64,000 nt of DNA. It comes from Ascaris suum (taxonomy: Eukaryota > Nematoda > Chromadorea > Rhabditida > Ascarididae). How positions within the stretch are numbered: the first letter of the stretch is position 1; each line of letters starts with the position of its first letter. Below the pieces are notes generated by a model. The model saw only the letters and a list, made by a program, of their open reading frames with translations, was not told the DNA's origin and did no database searches. The stretch is taken from contig CM024187.1 of the NCBI GenBank assembly GCA_013433145.1, forward strand, positions 4,542,826 to 4,606,825, read 5' to 3'. Shown here piece by piece: positions 38,001 to 50,129 of this stretch. The position numbers and the translations under genes were made by a program.

Positions 38001-39859
38001 AGTTTCCTGATATTCCGAAGGACAGCCTGGTGAGTACATTAGCTATGACATGTGGTACTAGATGTAGGAAAGAATTTGAACTTGAAAAAGAAGTGCAAAC
38101 ACTTCAGCCGGCCACTCACACCGATTATATAATGAAGGACGTGTGCCGCAGGTCAGAGTCAGCACGAGTGGTCTGCCAACATATATAGAACAATTCCGAC
38201 GGTTACAATTCTCCTCAAAAGGCGACAGCCAGTTAGGTCTCAAGAGTCCTCTTCTCTCCACTTATTCTCCTAAAAAAGTTGATAGCATTACGACGAAAAG
38301 AAGGGAACGAAAAAACGACGGCACGAACCTCCATCATCTTCCAGGTCTTGCAACTGCACTTCCTCGAGCGGTATTACGTGTTGTTTATTATATCGCCTCT
38401 TAGAGATGAGAATATTTCCATAAATTAGAATATCGTTGAAGAGGAAAAACTGTCGCGGCTTAGGTTTCTTTCTGCAAGTGAAATATTCGGAAAAGATGAC
38501 AAGCGCAAATTACAGTAAGGCTATAGTCACATGATAATGGGGACGGGAAGATGAAGGGAGCATCCGCGAGGGGGTTTGTCAAAAAACTACGAACCTTTCA
38601 TCTCAATCAGACTGCACTGAGGAACTCAAAAGCAGACTTGTTTTTCTTTTTTCAAGTAACCCACAGCTTTTCTTTTTCGATTCTTGAAGACGACCTCCGA
38701 AAATCCCGGTGGATTTGACATATGCCGCACCCCACGTTACCCGCAGCCTTTTGCATAAAATAGACGCATTTTCCGCTCAGCGTAATCTCAATTGGCCTCA
38801 AACCCTTGTTGTGGCAATGTAAGATCTTAACGCTGGACCAGGTTTTAGCAACCGCCAATACTAAAGCCGCAAGCAAGATAATATAGAATCGCTGCTTACC
38901 TGCACATTTTCACAAGCACGCCTTCACCGACAAGTACACGACCATACGCAGCCAGTGGCTGTCCACTACTGCCGAAGCAGGCCTCCACATTTGCCACTCG
39001 CCGCGCATTTACCTCACTGTTAACTGAAAACAAATATGCAATACACCATTACGCGTAACAAATAACCCGCAATCTCCACCGTTAGCTGCTTTTATATTGC
39101 ACGTACCATCGAGCTGGCAGCCAATAGGCGCTGTTTTGATTACTACTATGCGGACAGCGCTGATAACTGTACCTGCTCGTGTCATTTTTGTTACAGAGAA
39201 TTTCTTTTCGTGCATCGCCCGGGAAACCTTTATACCATCGTTGCTAATATATCCAATATTCTACTCTGCCCCGAAAAACATCATTAACAACATAGTACGT
39301 GAGCGCACCGTGCGGCCTAATAACCCAACAGAATTGCTCCTCACTGCAATCTGAGATAAAGTTCCAACCACCGATGCTATTCCAGAAATGGCAGGCACTG
39401 CCCTCGCATAAGGTGGGATAAGTTGATAAGAAGACAGCGAGCAAGAAATCATAAGAAACACACAATAGCTAATTCGAAAAGAAATCAAGCATGCAAATCT
39501 GCACATTGAATATGATAACTGACTGAAGCACGAAAAAAAAAAGAATTCGTAGACAACTACCATCTCCGCTTTCATACTGATCCCTGATTTTTTCACGCCA
39601 CCTTTCACTTCTCTATTTATTTGTTTTTTAAGTTTTGTTCCCAGTATGTAAAAGTTTCTGGCAAACATCAGACTGGCGTGGCGGGCGCAAGTCCATTCAC
39701 TCATTTGGAAGAAGCTGCCATCATTACAAACGGCTGGATGAAGTGAGTTACATAGGCGACGAGGGAGGGACTAAGTACGGGTGGGGAAAGAGGAGACGAC
39801 AGGATTAAAGAAGTATTGGAATGTTTGTTTTTTAGTCACTTACCGAGTCTATCCACCAT
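35061..39859 (-). CDS. PLEKHF2: Phafin-type PH-FYVE endosomal protein (PLEKHF1/2 family), complete
   Basis: Phafins bind PtdIns3P on endosomes and act in endocytic and autophagic trafficking. Eight minus-strand exons, every junction in phase: 39859-39844 (ATG), 39023-38900, 38471-38329, 37952-37827, 37224-37118, 36657-36556, 36012-35887, 35171-35061 (TAA); 284 residues against about 250-280 for the family. It starts MVDRLVNSEVNARRV and continues CFGSSGQPLAAYGRV, the Phafin N-terminus. The PH domain (about residues 35-132) has PRQFFLFNDILIYGN, NGWLVKT and KSFAVYAATSTEK. The FYVE finger (about 147-208) has all signatures: the WxxD motif in VWIPD, CMAC, the basic RRHHCRACG, and RVCDK. An acidic SSDSDDDE stretch follows, as in vertebrate Phafins, then a longer Ser-rich tail. 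Whether it equals Phafin 1 or 2 is not decidable here. Confidence 0.96.
35656..35670. repeat. C15 homopolymer
   Basis: Fifteen C inside the last intron of the PH-FYVE gene (35172-35886). On the transcribed strand this is a G15 run, which might affect structure or sequencing accuracy but not the coding frame. Confidence 0.9.
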
Positions 39860-41797
39860 TGAAGCTGGATGCTCCAGCAAAGCTTGCTGAGCGCAAGATA
39901 ACAGCGCAGAACGAAAAACAAGCCAATAATGTTTACCAAAAATCACACCTGTAAACACATTTTCTACAGTGTCCTTCACAAGCATACTATGAAATTAACA
40001 CGACAGCACACAACACCTTACGCACAGCTACCGCTTAATAATATGTGAAGGCTGCACACACCTGCAGCAGAACAGTAGTAGACGTCAACATGCTAAAACG
40101 TCTGAAACGCAACTGCGTCAGTATCATTATCAATTGAACTTCAGAAAGCCGATATTATCTGCAGCGATTCACTGAAGTATGCGGAAACGAAGTAGGCCCG
40201 TACCATCGTTGTACCTCAACGACGAATACGAAACTGGTAATGACTACTGATGCGCTCGTTGCCGAACACAAACACCACCGAGCGACTTCAATACGCCCAA
40301 CAAGAGCAAACCACGCATGTCGAAAATGCTTCACCACGAAAAATGCCCTCATTCATCTTCCTAGCAAACACGTGCGCCGAAAAAAGAACGAAACGGAACA
40401 AAAGATATTCATAGTCGAAAATTCGTTTTCTTTTGTTGAGGGGTGACAAATGCGTAGATTTGAAATATTCTCGGTATTCTAACATTACCCACAGTAGCGA
40501 AGAGCGCACATCTCAATTCTGAGCAGGAAGAATTCAGAACAGGAAGAATTAGAGCGATAAAACCCTCTGCTCAAGAAAAGGGTTTTCGAGTATCCTGATA
40601 AAACAACACTGCATGAAGAAATTGCTCTTTGCAAGAGGGAACACAGAATTTAAATATCCTTTACATGATTTTGCTATTCAAAACTATCAACTGTTACAGC
40701 GCAAATATTAGAACACTTGTCGTCTTCTTGATGAATAAAACTAATGGAATAAGGAACTTCTAATAATAAAATTTTTGATATAGGAGTTCTCACTCACGAG
40801 GCTCGTTTTGATCGAGTGTTTTTAGCAGAAATCCTCTTTCTTGATCCAATTTCACCTCCTCGAATCGCAAACATGAACAAAACTGTTGGGAATGTCAATG
40901 AAGAGTCAGCCCAAGATATCTACTTGTGACCTAACAATTAAATACAGTAATTGCATTTACTCGCATAGTCGATTCTCGTTTATTGTTCTTCACATAATGA
41001 TTTATGGGCTCTTGTGCCGCTCCAGGTGATATCTGGGGCTAATACAAGTTGGGCTTCGGCTCGCTTATATGTCTTTAGCTCACCTCGTCTTTGGGGCAGT
41101 GGTGCTCTCCCATAAACTACTTCTGTCTCGCCTGTGTTCTTGCATATCAGCATCGACAGACGGTTGTTAGCCTCTGCCCTCTGCCTACAGTAAATTCTCC
41201 TCTAGCCGCCACCGCCAGTCACAACAAAAATGTATGCAGTCATGAAGAGTAAAAATTATCAAAATATGCACAAAGTTTTAATATGTAGGAGCAGCAATAG
41301 AATTTAAATCGGAACAATTCAACTGCAGTTCAAAAGCTGCAAAGGTGAGTACATTAACGATATCGGCAGAAAGCATATTGCAAACTCGTGAAAAACAACT
41401 TCTCACGCATCTCGTAGGAGCATCCTAAGGAGCACTCAACAAAATCATAGCGCAGTATCATGTGCTCCATGATATGGATTCCTCTTCCTTCATACCAAAA
41501 CAACATAACGTAACTTACGGCTCTGTGATCGGCGTCACTCAAATCTATTGCTGGTCGGATATCCTTTTGATGTCTACCCAATGAACCTATTTGCTATATA
41601 ATAACGCTAAAAGCATAAATTCGACGAATATGTGCTGAATGTATTGCATCACTTGTCAAATGCATTTATTTTTATCAAACTCTCATTGCAGAAAGAACAT
41701 GTTTTGTATGTGAGAATGCACTGTAGTTAAGATAGAGGAAAACCCCTATTTTGTGGGAAAAAGAGATTATTTCGCCTATTTATAAAAAGAATTCAAG
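39860..41797. other. Upstream of the PH-FYVE gene, no gene seen
   Basis: This holds the promoter side of the minus-strand PH-FYVE gene and extends to the retroelement remnant. The part at about 41000-41225 is more GC-rich and pyrimidine-skewed than its surroundings, and may be non-coding repeat sequence associated with the element that follows. No frame is convincing. Confidence 0.4.
40520..40550. repeat. Two copies of a 15-16 base unit
   Basis: GAGCAGGAAGAATT is followed at once by GAACAGGAAGAATT. Small tandem duplication with no gene attached. Confidence 0.7.
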
Positions 41798-42815
41798 ATG
41801 AAACCTCAAAATCGCCGACTCATATCCATCGCTTGCGCAGTGTCCAAAGTGACAGGGAGGCTTATTGCTTCCTCATCAAGATTGTTTCACTATCAATCAA
41901 TTATTTTCGCCTCTCCAGTGTGTTTCCTTATTATGAGAACAATGTCAGCTGTACTCCTTAGAACTCTTCAGAGTAATATCTTTCTCAAATCGACTGTGGC
42001 GGCTGTATTAATCGTGTTTACTTTGATTTTAGGAAAGTCTTTAACTCAGTTTCTCTACCGAAGCTCTTCTTCAAACTAAATTCGGATGTTTCCGTTGCAC
42101 TGGATTCGCGACATCCTTTCAGCTCGTTACCTGTCAGTACGTCTTGTGATTTTGAACAGGTTAACAGTGGAGTTCCACAAGCAACAGTGTTGGATCCTCC
42201 CTCAACTTTCTTATCTTTATTGATGGCATACCCAGTTTCATCCCGCATAACTTCAAATGCTTCCTCTTCGCAGATGATTTCAAGGTTTTGCCGCCATCAG
42301 CAATCTTCAAAACATTTTTGACTGTATTGATCACTACACGGAATAGTCGTTCATTCCCTTCATCTCCAAATCAAATTATTCGTATCATATTTGGATGAAC
42401 TAACCCTCTAAATCTCCTTGTAGCTAATGGTTCAGCTATTGTAGCTTCCAGCCTTGTTCAAGATCAAGGCTCTACTCTCAACAACAACTTCATATTCCAC
42501 GACCATATTTCGCATGTTGTAAAAAAAACCAAATGCATGGGCTTCTATAATTTTACGGCGCTTGAACTACGTTGTTCTTACTTTGATCGGAGTACCACAT
42601 CGTTCGTGAAAATGTTCACCTTCCCTTTGATGACTTCTTAGAATTATCTTCCAAAAATGGCCGGACTCTTTGGACAAACTCCTTCGAGCTCATTGTTAAC
42701 AGGCGCACACTGAACACATTCAGATGCTTTTTCTCAAACATGGTAATAAATGTGTGGAACTCCGTACCGCATGAAATGGGGGAAGCGAAATCCTTGCATA
42801 TTTCAAAATAAAAAA
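41798..42815 (+). mobile_element. Decayed non-LTR (CR1/Jockey-like) reverse transcriptase remnant
   Basis: Read across shifting frames, the plus strand gives the order of a LINE-type reverse transcriptase. First NRRLISIACAVSKVTGRLIA (from about 41807; RT finger region). Then VYFDFRKVFNSVSLPKL (from about 42013; the motif A Asp region). Then EQVNSGVPQATVLDP (about 42155-42200; motif B, usually SGVPQGSVLGP). Then IFIDGIPSF and FADDFKVL with catalytic FADD near 42267 (motif C). Then HDHISHVVKKTKCMGFYN and a C-terminal part with MVINVWNSVPHEM. Several frameshifts and stops show it is dead. The endonuclease half and 5' end are missing, as usual for 5'-truncated LINE copies. Confidence 0.88.
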
Positions 42816-42900
42816 AAATCATATTTCATACTAGATGAAAATTTGCTACCACCCTAACTATTCGGTTTCGCGTCTTGTATAAGTGAACAAAGATTAAATT

Positions 42901-42950
42901 CTTCCTCCTCCCCCCCCCCCCCCCCCCCCTCCCCCTCTCCTTCCACTTTC
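42901..42950. repeat. Polypyrimidine tract with C20
   Basis: Twenty C (42910-42929) inside a longer CT-only stretch, about 90 bases past the last recognisable retroelement coding sequence. It may belong to that element's 3' end or be an independent tract. Confidence 0.85.
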
Positions 42951-45900
42951 ATTCTCGCTTTCATATGTTCTCACTTATTTAGCTCTCTGCGTAAATATAA
43001 AGTGTCTCGTAAACGTTGAATGTTATGATATGTGTGACTGTAGCTCATTTTGTTGTTGTTTATAGATTTGCTTTCTCCTTTTCTTGTCATATTCTCCCCC
43101 GTCGGTTCATCCGTTGGGCGGTATATTCGCCCTTGCACCTTATACCGTGTATACCAAATGTTCTTCCTATGTTCGTGAATAAACTCATTCATGTAACCCC
43201 ACACTGACTTTTCCTGCGTTTCTATATCGGAGGTAACCGCAACCAAATTTAAGTCAAAAAAGAGGAAATTTAAATTCATTTCGCAATGAATCGGATGCAG
43301 GCGTATTCTCGGCGTAAAACGGTACCAATTCTTACAGCGTTTTCTTAAACGGTGCAAGGTGATCTTCAGCTTTTTTATAGTACAACCATGCATATGATTT
43401 GTTGCCATATATAATTAGGACAGAGGTCAATGCTTACCTGTGCGTTCATTAGCGATTTGCGATTAAGCTTCGCTGCCGTTTATGTTAATGCATTTAACTG
43501 TTGTTGAAAATCCTTTTCTTTGGATACACTAGCTTTTTTCTCTACCTCACCGGTTGTGAAAATGTTGGCACTAAGGCTTATCAAGGGTCTGAGGCTAGCA
43601 CCGGTTGAGTGTTATATTTGCTAGGCCAATGCACTATGATTTCTCTATTTGTGAGCTCCACGTATATTACATGAACATAACAGTTGTGAGAGACAAGCAA
43701 TTGAGTAGATGCTAATAAAAGCAATAAATAAATAAGTGCATCGAAACCGCGTCGAATTGAAGATAACGGATTTAGTAGTGTATTCTCTCAATGCTTTGCG
43801 TGAGTGCCCAAATATGTGTATGCGTGTGTTGACCATTTTGAGTGGACCAAACGAACCCCTCCGGGAGTCGTTATCCGAAATTTGTCATCCGCATCCAAGC
43901 CTATTTTCCAATTCGTTTCGCGCACTTCTCGGCGCACTCAGTCACTAGCCACCATCAGCCATCGACATACATGCGATCATATTATTAGATTCATCGGATC
44001 GACTTACTATGATGGCACCGTAGTGTTGCTCTCATTCATTCATCGCACGAATCGTGTTAAACCGATTTCGATTCGTTTATTGGATTTTTCTCTTTTTTTG
44101 CTTTCAAAGTCTACGAAAGTCTATTAATGTGCGCCATCTAAATAGTGTGTTCTTTGATTCTTCAATATGCTCTTACTATTAGCCTTTGATAGCTTTTTCC
44201 ACTTATGAGAGGCAAAAATAAAAGATGGTCCAATTTATTCACCTCATCGGGATGGAAATTATATAACTTTGGTGTTGCATTCCCTCGAGTGCTTTTTTTT
44301 TCTAACTTCTTCCATTTTAAATTACATTATTCATTATCTCAGTGCTCTCTGCATGCTTTAGAAAATGAGATATTTAATATAGTTTTCTAATTGTATCTGC
44401 TATCACTGATACTTTGTGGCAGCCAGCTTTAAAATTTTCCAACTTTCATTGAGACCTCAAATAATGTGTCGACTTTTCAGTTAGCTCTTAGCTGATATTG
44501 CGCTAAATGTAATGTTTTCATCTATGAAAATCTGAAGTCTTCTTGAACGCGTATTCACTTTCATGAACTTATAATGTTACAGTGAGGTTATAGCATAGTG
44601 CAGTAAGAAATTTCTGTCGAGCAGCATCGCCTTTTGCTAAGCTTTAATTCGAGAAAAATCTCATGTGGAAATTTGTCGGTTTTTTTTTTGTTCTCTCGGT
44701 AAAAGAAGTAAAACAATGGAGAGCTTTGGAGAGGATTCAACTCATGTAGACCATCAAAATCAGTGGAAATGTTTAAGTAGGCGCTAACAAGTGGAATATG
44801 CGCGAAAAAGTATGCAGTACTCATAGAATAAATTATTGTTTGTATTAGAAAGGCAACATTTTCATGTGGGCTATATTTGTAACAGAGATGCACATTTTTA
44901 TTTGATGAAAACCTAACTCATTTCTACGAGAAAAAAAAAGTCATTGCTGCAGCAGTTCCAATCGGCAGCCGCAATAGCCGTGAAAATGTCATTTCGCTAA
45001 TTTCGGCTGTAGATCTTGGCAGTTTCCTAGAGAAGAGGTAATAGGACTAATCGAAGCCTAAAAATCATTGCATTGGCTGCTTTTTTCGCGGCAAACTCAC
45101 ACCCATCTTAGAACATCCTAGAATACGAGAAATTATAGAAAAAATTTACGTTTTAACTGTTGAATCGTAAATGAAGTTGAAAAAAAATTCTTTTAATAAC
45201 ACCAACTACATAACGATTGAGCATACTACTACACGATGAAAAAAAAAGCACCCAGTCATATTACTGTGCTCTATTTTGTGCATTTTTCGAGTCATTTAAA
45301 CTTGCATGTTAGCATCTTTGCGATTCACAATTACACAATCGCCAACTTAAAAATGATGTTGATTTTCTCGCTCGAAAAATTGCCTTAGTTAGAGATGCTT
45401 TGCTTATTCTCTATCGCCCCAGGGACTTTTAAAAAAAAATTAACTTTTAGCATACGTATCGCTCTTCTTCGGCATTATTCGTTCAGCGATCAATTTACGC
45501 TAAACATTTACTGTGTTAATTTAAATTCCCAAAGTTTCATTCAGAAATCATCCATGAAACGGAACATACTTGTTGCTTATTTTTCAGCTCAGCAGTGTAC
45601 CTTTTCTATGAAATTTTAAGTGCAGCATGCATTTTCATAACTTATGAACCACTGACTGGTTGTTGCCCTTATACTAGTGGTGTACTTATCGGATTCAACT
45701 GAATCATTTTTCGTATTTCCTTCTCTATCTTATTTATACTATTGTGATCCTCTTTTCTGCAGAAGAAGTGTGCTAATCAGTTATATCGTTTGAAAATGTC
45801 GCTTGTTCGTGTGGAGCAGTTACCGCATGACAGAGTGGAATCACTTCCGCTTTTTCTTATTTATCTCTCACTTTTGAGGCGTAAAGCGGATCGAAGGAAA

Positions 45901-48900
45901 ATGCGATACAAGTAGTTTCGCACTGACTTTAAAAGAACGGCACAATGGAATATCAAAGTGGCATGTAACATCACAGTTGGAAAGGAAATTTCTGCTGCTT
46001 TTGGCACTGCTAAAGTGGCATTTCTGTTGAAATCGAACGCCACATCAGTCACAGCAAATATGAGTTGCTTTCCTCAGAAAAGCTGTCGCTCAAAGATTTG
46101 ACGTGAATGGGTTTCTCAATTCTGCGCTTCGTTTTCGACGCTTTAGAAACTTCGAACATATAGGGATTGGCTGTGTGGAGTACTCCATTCTGAAAATGAT
46201 TATTTCAATAAAACGGATCAGAGGTGAACTAATAGTGGCCACTGAAAAGTTGACGCATTACGAATTTAATCAGCGTAATGAAAGAGGGATAATTTCATTG
46301 AACTTCGGTTACGGTAATGTATCGTTTGAGGAGCGGGTCACCGTCAGGTTGAAATATGCTTCACAGTATAAAAAAAAATCAAGATCATTCCTCACTTGAG
46401 GCGTAGCAGAACAAGGTAAAAAAAGAAAGAGCAATTTCCCATCTTTCGTTGAAATGCCATCAAACATCTGCGGTTTCTCAATATCTGTCGTCTTAATCAC
46501 ATTCGTTTCCAACACTTTACGAGTATAATGAGCATCGTGAACATCGTGACGTTGGATGCAACCATTGTATTTTGTTGAAAGGCTGTCGCCTTCTTTGAAT
46601 TGGTTTATCGAAGCCCTAGACGTTCGATGAAAAAGAGGTGCCATGCAGTTTAGAAGTGCATTTTCCCTCCCGTCGAACCATAGATTTATATCAAGCGAAT
46701 ACAAACTTCTCTCTGCAGATGGGTTTCGAACTTGAAAGTTTCGGCCTTTACCGTCACACGCTAACTGTTCAATCTATTGCAGAAAGCATTTGTTCTTAGT
46801 GTTTGTTAAGCAACGAACTGAGTTTACTGAGGACAACGAATTCAGATCCCGTTCTGCGGAGAAATCATTCCGCTTGCCGATTCGCTGAAGTTTACCAGCC
46901 TTCAGTGCGATGTATTTGCCAGTTTAGCGCGTATTAATTTAGTTAAATACTGCCGCATTAGTTGCCAGCAGCGACTTGACACCTTATGGCATCTACTGGA
47001 TCGAATTTTGTGGCTTGAATAGCTTTACTGCTAACACTGCTTATCCAAGTGCAAATGATACTGCTAACACTCTAGGTCTCTACGCAAAGGCAATTGTTTG
47101 CTGCATTGAGCCGCTTATCATACCGTTTGTTGGTTGAATGTTCGACTGAGTTATATTTCAACAATAGCTTATTGTTGAAGTATAACTCAGTTATTGATTG
47201 ATTTATCAGTTCGAATTTAGGAGCATTAAGCGTTAATGGAAGATAGTCTACGCCTGCGAAAAACACTTTCCGCGAAATGCTCGATTCACTTGTCTCTTGC
47301 CGGGAAATGCTTTGGGTTTCCCCCGAGGGGAAACGTTTTTCGGGCTGAAGCGACATGGTCGGCGATAGGGAGCCATGAATTTATTCGCAATTCCACTGTT
47401 CACGCGTCTGTTCTGCTCGTTACGCAGCTTCTTCCCTTCAGCTTTCCAGATTTGTCGTCCCTAGCCTACCAAGCTAGGAACTTATAGTGTATACCTTGTG
47501 CTGTATGTGTATATGCACGGATGTGTGCGTAGGTATTCGTGCAGCTTAGTCCATAGATTTTAGGGGATGGATAGTATGAAAAAAATGCGGTCTTAGTTTT
47601 CATTCAAAAGCTTTCATATTTTAACTTGCAGGTTACGTCAACTCCCAATCAATGAAGCTTATCCTAATGCATTGACTGTGGTCGGCATTATTTTGCTTGA
47701 GTCCGAATGTTGCAATTAAGTCCTTTATATGGTGTTTTTGTTCTAGAGAAAAATCTGTGTAAAGACGGTTGGAAATAATAAAAACCGTTTTGTGTTAAAT
47801 TTGAAAGCTTCCTCAACTATTTCCTGGCTGATTCTTTAACGGCATTAACTTTCATCGCTTTCAATACAATTTCCTCTCAGAGAAGCAAGTTTGCCCGATA
47901 AATATAACAGACATTTCAGCATCTTGTTAAGCTTACTTGACGTCTTAGGCATTTTTTTTTTGAGCAAAAATTAGGAAGGCAAGATTTTTTCTGTCTTTAC
48001 ATCCGCTTTCGATTTTTCTCGCATTCTTTTTAAAATCTCGTTTAGCGTTGAAGTGCACAAGCGAAATAGGTGTGAAGTGATGATTGCATGCAACGAGACG
48101 AATAAGTGAGCGTGATATTAAACAACGAATGAGAAAAGCGGTTAAAAACGAACGCGCCGCGCCATTCATCAACACAGAAGTAAAATTTTTCGGCAAATTA
48201 TCGTAAAGGGTTCGACATTTGGATCGGCACATTTAAGAATTGTCAATTTTTATAATAGCAGAAGCTTTTTTTTTTCAGCAATAAGCAGTCGCTGTGACTA
48301 TCATATATTTGCAAAAGGTGGACTAGGTAAAGTAAAACAAAAATGCTCTTAGTTTATCTTGGATTGCGCCTCAAAACATTCCAGAGTTCGTCATCCTCTA
48401 ACAATATTCCCTCATTTGAAACATCGTTTAAAATTGCGTCCCAAACACCAAATCATGCACTAAACTTTGTTGAACTCTCTTGATGCTCCTTTCAGACGAT
48501 TAACATGCTCGTATATTACTATATTACTTGGCAGTTTTTTGAGCCACAACAACGCTGTAGAAGTGAGGTAAACTTGGAACTGTTCCGTAGTGATTTGTGA
48601 GTAGTAGCGCTTATTGCTGAGATTTGCGCCTTGTTTCCAACCCAATTTCCTGCATGCATGTAATTGATAACATCGAATCAGTGAGTTTTGAGGTTAGTTT
48701 ATTTGGAAGCAACAGATACTTTACGTGGTCGTTGAAATTGACCTCAACGAACCATCAAGCTTTGATTGATGATGCCTAGGTAAGCACTGCATTTGTTGGT
48801 GGCGACTTAAACAGCTGGCTTAGAGTCATGTATTACAATAAGCTACAAGCCATTCGGTGATGATGAAATCGTCACCGATTCACTTATATTCGAAGCAAAC

Positions 48901-50054
48901 TGCTAGACAAATCTCCTAGACTATCGTCTTACCACGCAAGTTAATCGGTTATTGCGCTTTCTTCGATGTGCTCATAATTAAATTGTAGCCAATTTTCAAT
49001 GTTTTGATTGTCGTACTTTGTCCTCTCATTAGATCTTCGATAAATTTAAGAAGTTTAGTATGTCACTTAGCGAAGGAAATAAAAAAAATTGGTGCAGTAC
49101 ATAACCGGCGTTTGTAAGTGAGAACTTGCCTTAGCTGAGTTTGTGTTGCTCGTCAGGAGTGTTGAAATACACGATTTTATTTTTCGTCGTAAATTCAAAA
49201 AGAAAACGATGAACCTACTCGCCATACACAAAAACATGACAGATATTCATTGGAAATACGCCTTAGGGATGACATTGAAAATAAAGCAAAAAAGCTTTCC
49301 GTCGAAAGCAGATATATTATCGCCCCTTGTTAGCAATATGCATCATCTTGCTCTAAATGTCGCCATATGTGATGATAGTCAACTGAGTGGTTCTCGTCGC
49401 AAAGCGGAATGCTAAGTTTGTTCGATGATAGATGTGAAATTGCGATTTGCATCGAATGAGACCTATAAGCGTTCTTCGCGGATTCATCCTTCACACTGCG
49501 CTTGCGTCGTCCCAACCTTCACACTATACCCTGCCCTCAAGTATTGAACACTACGATGTTTGATGTCTATTCTCCCGGGTTGTCGCGTTAAGGGCATTTT
49601 GCTTTTTCGCTTTTGCCATTCTTTTCCGCTGTCTACTACGCTGTCTTCTTTTTCATGTTGGCAGGCTTTCCAGTCTTTTCCTATCTGGAGGCGTTAAATT
49701 TGAAACAATCGAACTCGGCAGTCGGTTTTGTTCAGAGACGAAAAGTGAGCAGTTCACGATTAATAAAAAGTATAAGTGCTCCTGATTATGAGCTAATGGC
49801 CTCACAAACTGCTTCGAACTTGTTATTGTTTGATGTGAGCTGTCTAAAGCTCCATTCTTTTTGCTGGTTTATGGTTGCTATATTTGTTTACTTCTCATAG
49901 TGTTTTATAGCAGACAGTGATCAGAATAAGCCTAATTCGCCAATGTTGTGAGCGTGGTGTGTGGATAAATTGCAAGAGGGGCAAGCGGTAAATGGTGTAG
50001 TTAATAGTAAGCGCAGCGGCGTCATCCTTATGTTCTGTGTGTTGTACTTCGTAA
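42951..50054. other. Stretch without a supportable gene
   Basis: About 7 kb, AT-rich. All frames are short and none has a recognisable domain or joins a spliced model. The one clear structure is a near-perfect inverted repeat at 47145-47191. A frame at 49613-49900 begins near a CAG acceptor but has no supporting homology. Confidence 0.45.
47145..47191. repeat. Near-perfect inverted repeat with a 22-bp stem
   Basis: Left arm 47145-47166 and right arm 47170-47191 are complementary at 21 of 22 positions, and the exception would be a G-U pair as RNA if transcribed on the plus strand. The loop is only three bases (GCT). Such a tight stem suits a cruciform or transposon-related palindrome better than a microRNA precursor, whose loop is usually larger. 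Confidence 0.8.
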
Positions 50055-50129
50055 ATGGCGCAAGTTATGAATCAAAGCTTCCATGCCCGAAATGGCGAGC
50101 CAAACAGCGCGGTTGCCGCTGGCAACATC
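50055..50129 (+). CDS. Candidate first coding exon (unassigned)
   Basis: An ATG opens a frame of coding-like composition, MAQVMNQSFHARNGEPNSAV and on, that stays open to 50336. A GTAATT donor at 50130 would end a 25-codon exon in phase 0. The plus-strand exon at 54351 also begins in phase 0, so this could be an upstream or alternative first exon of the K2P channel. That is inference from phase and order only; no family is recognised. Confidence 0.25.

Noticed and set aside
49613..49900. 95-codon plus-strand frame with a hydrophobic start
   Set aside because: Looks partly coding but has no recognisable family and no in-phase donor joining it to a known exon.
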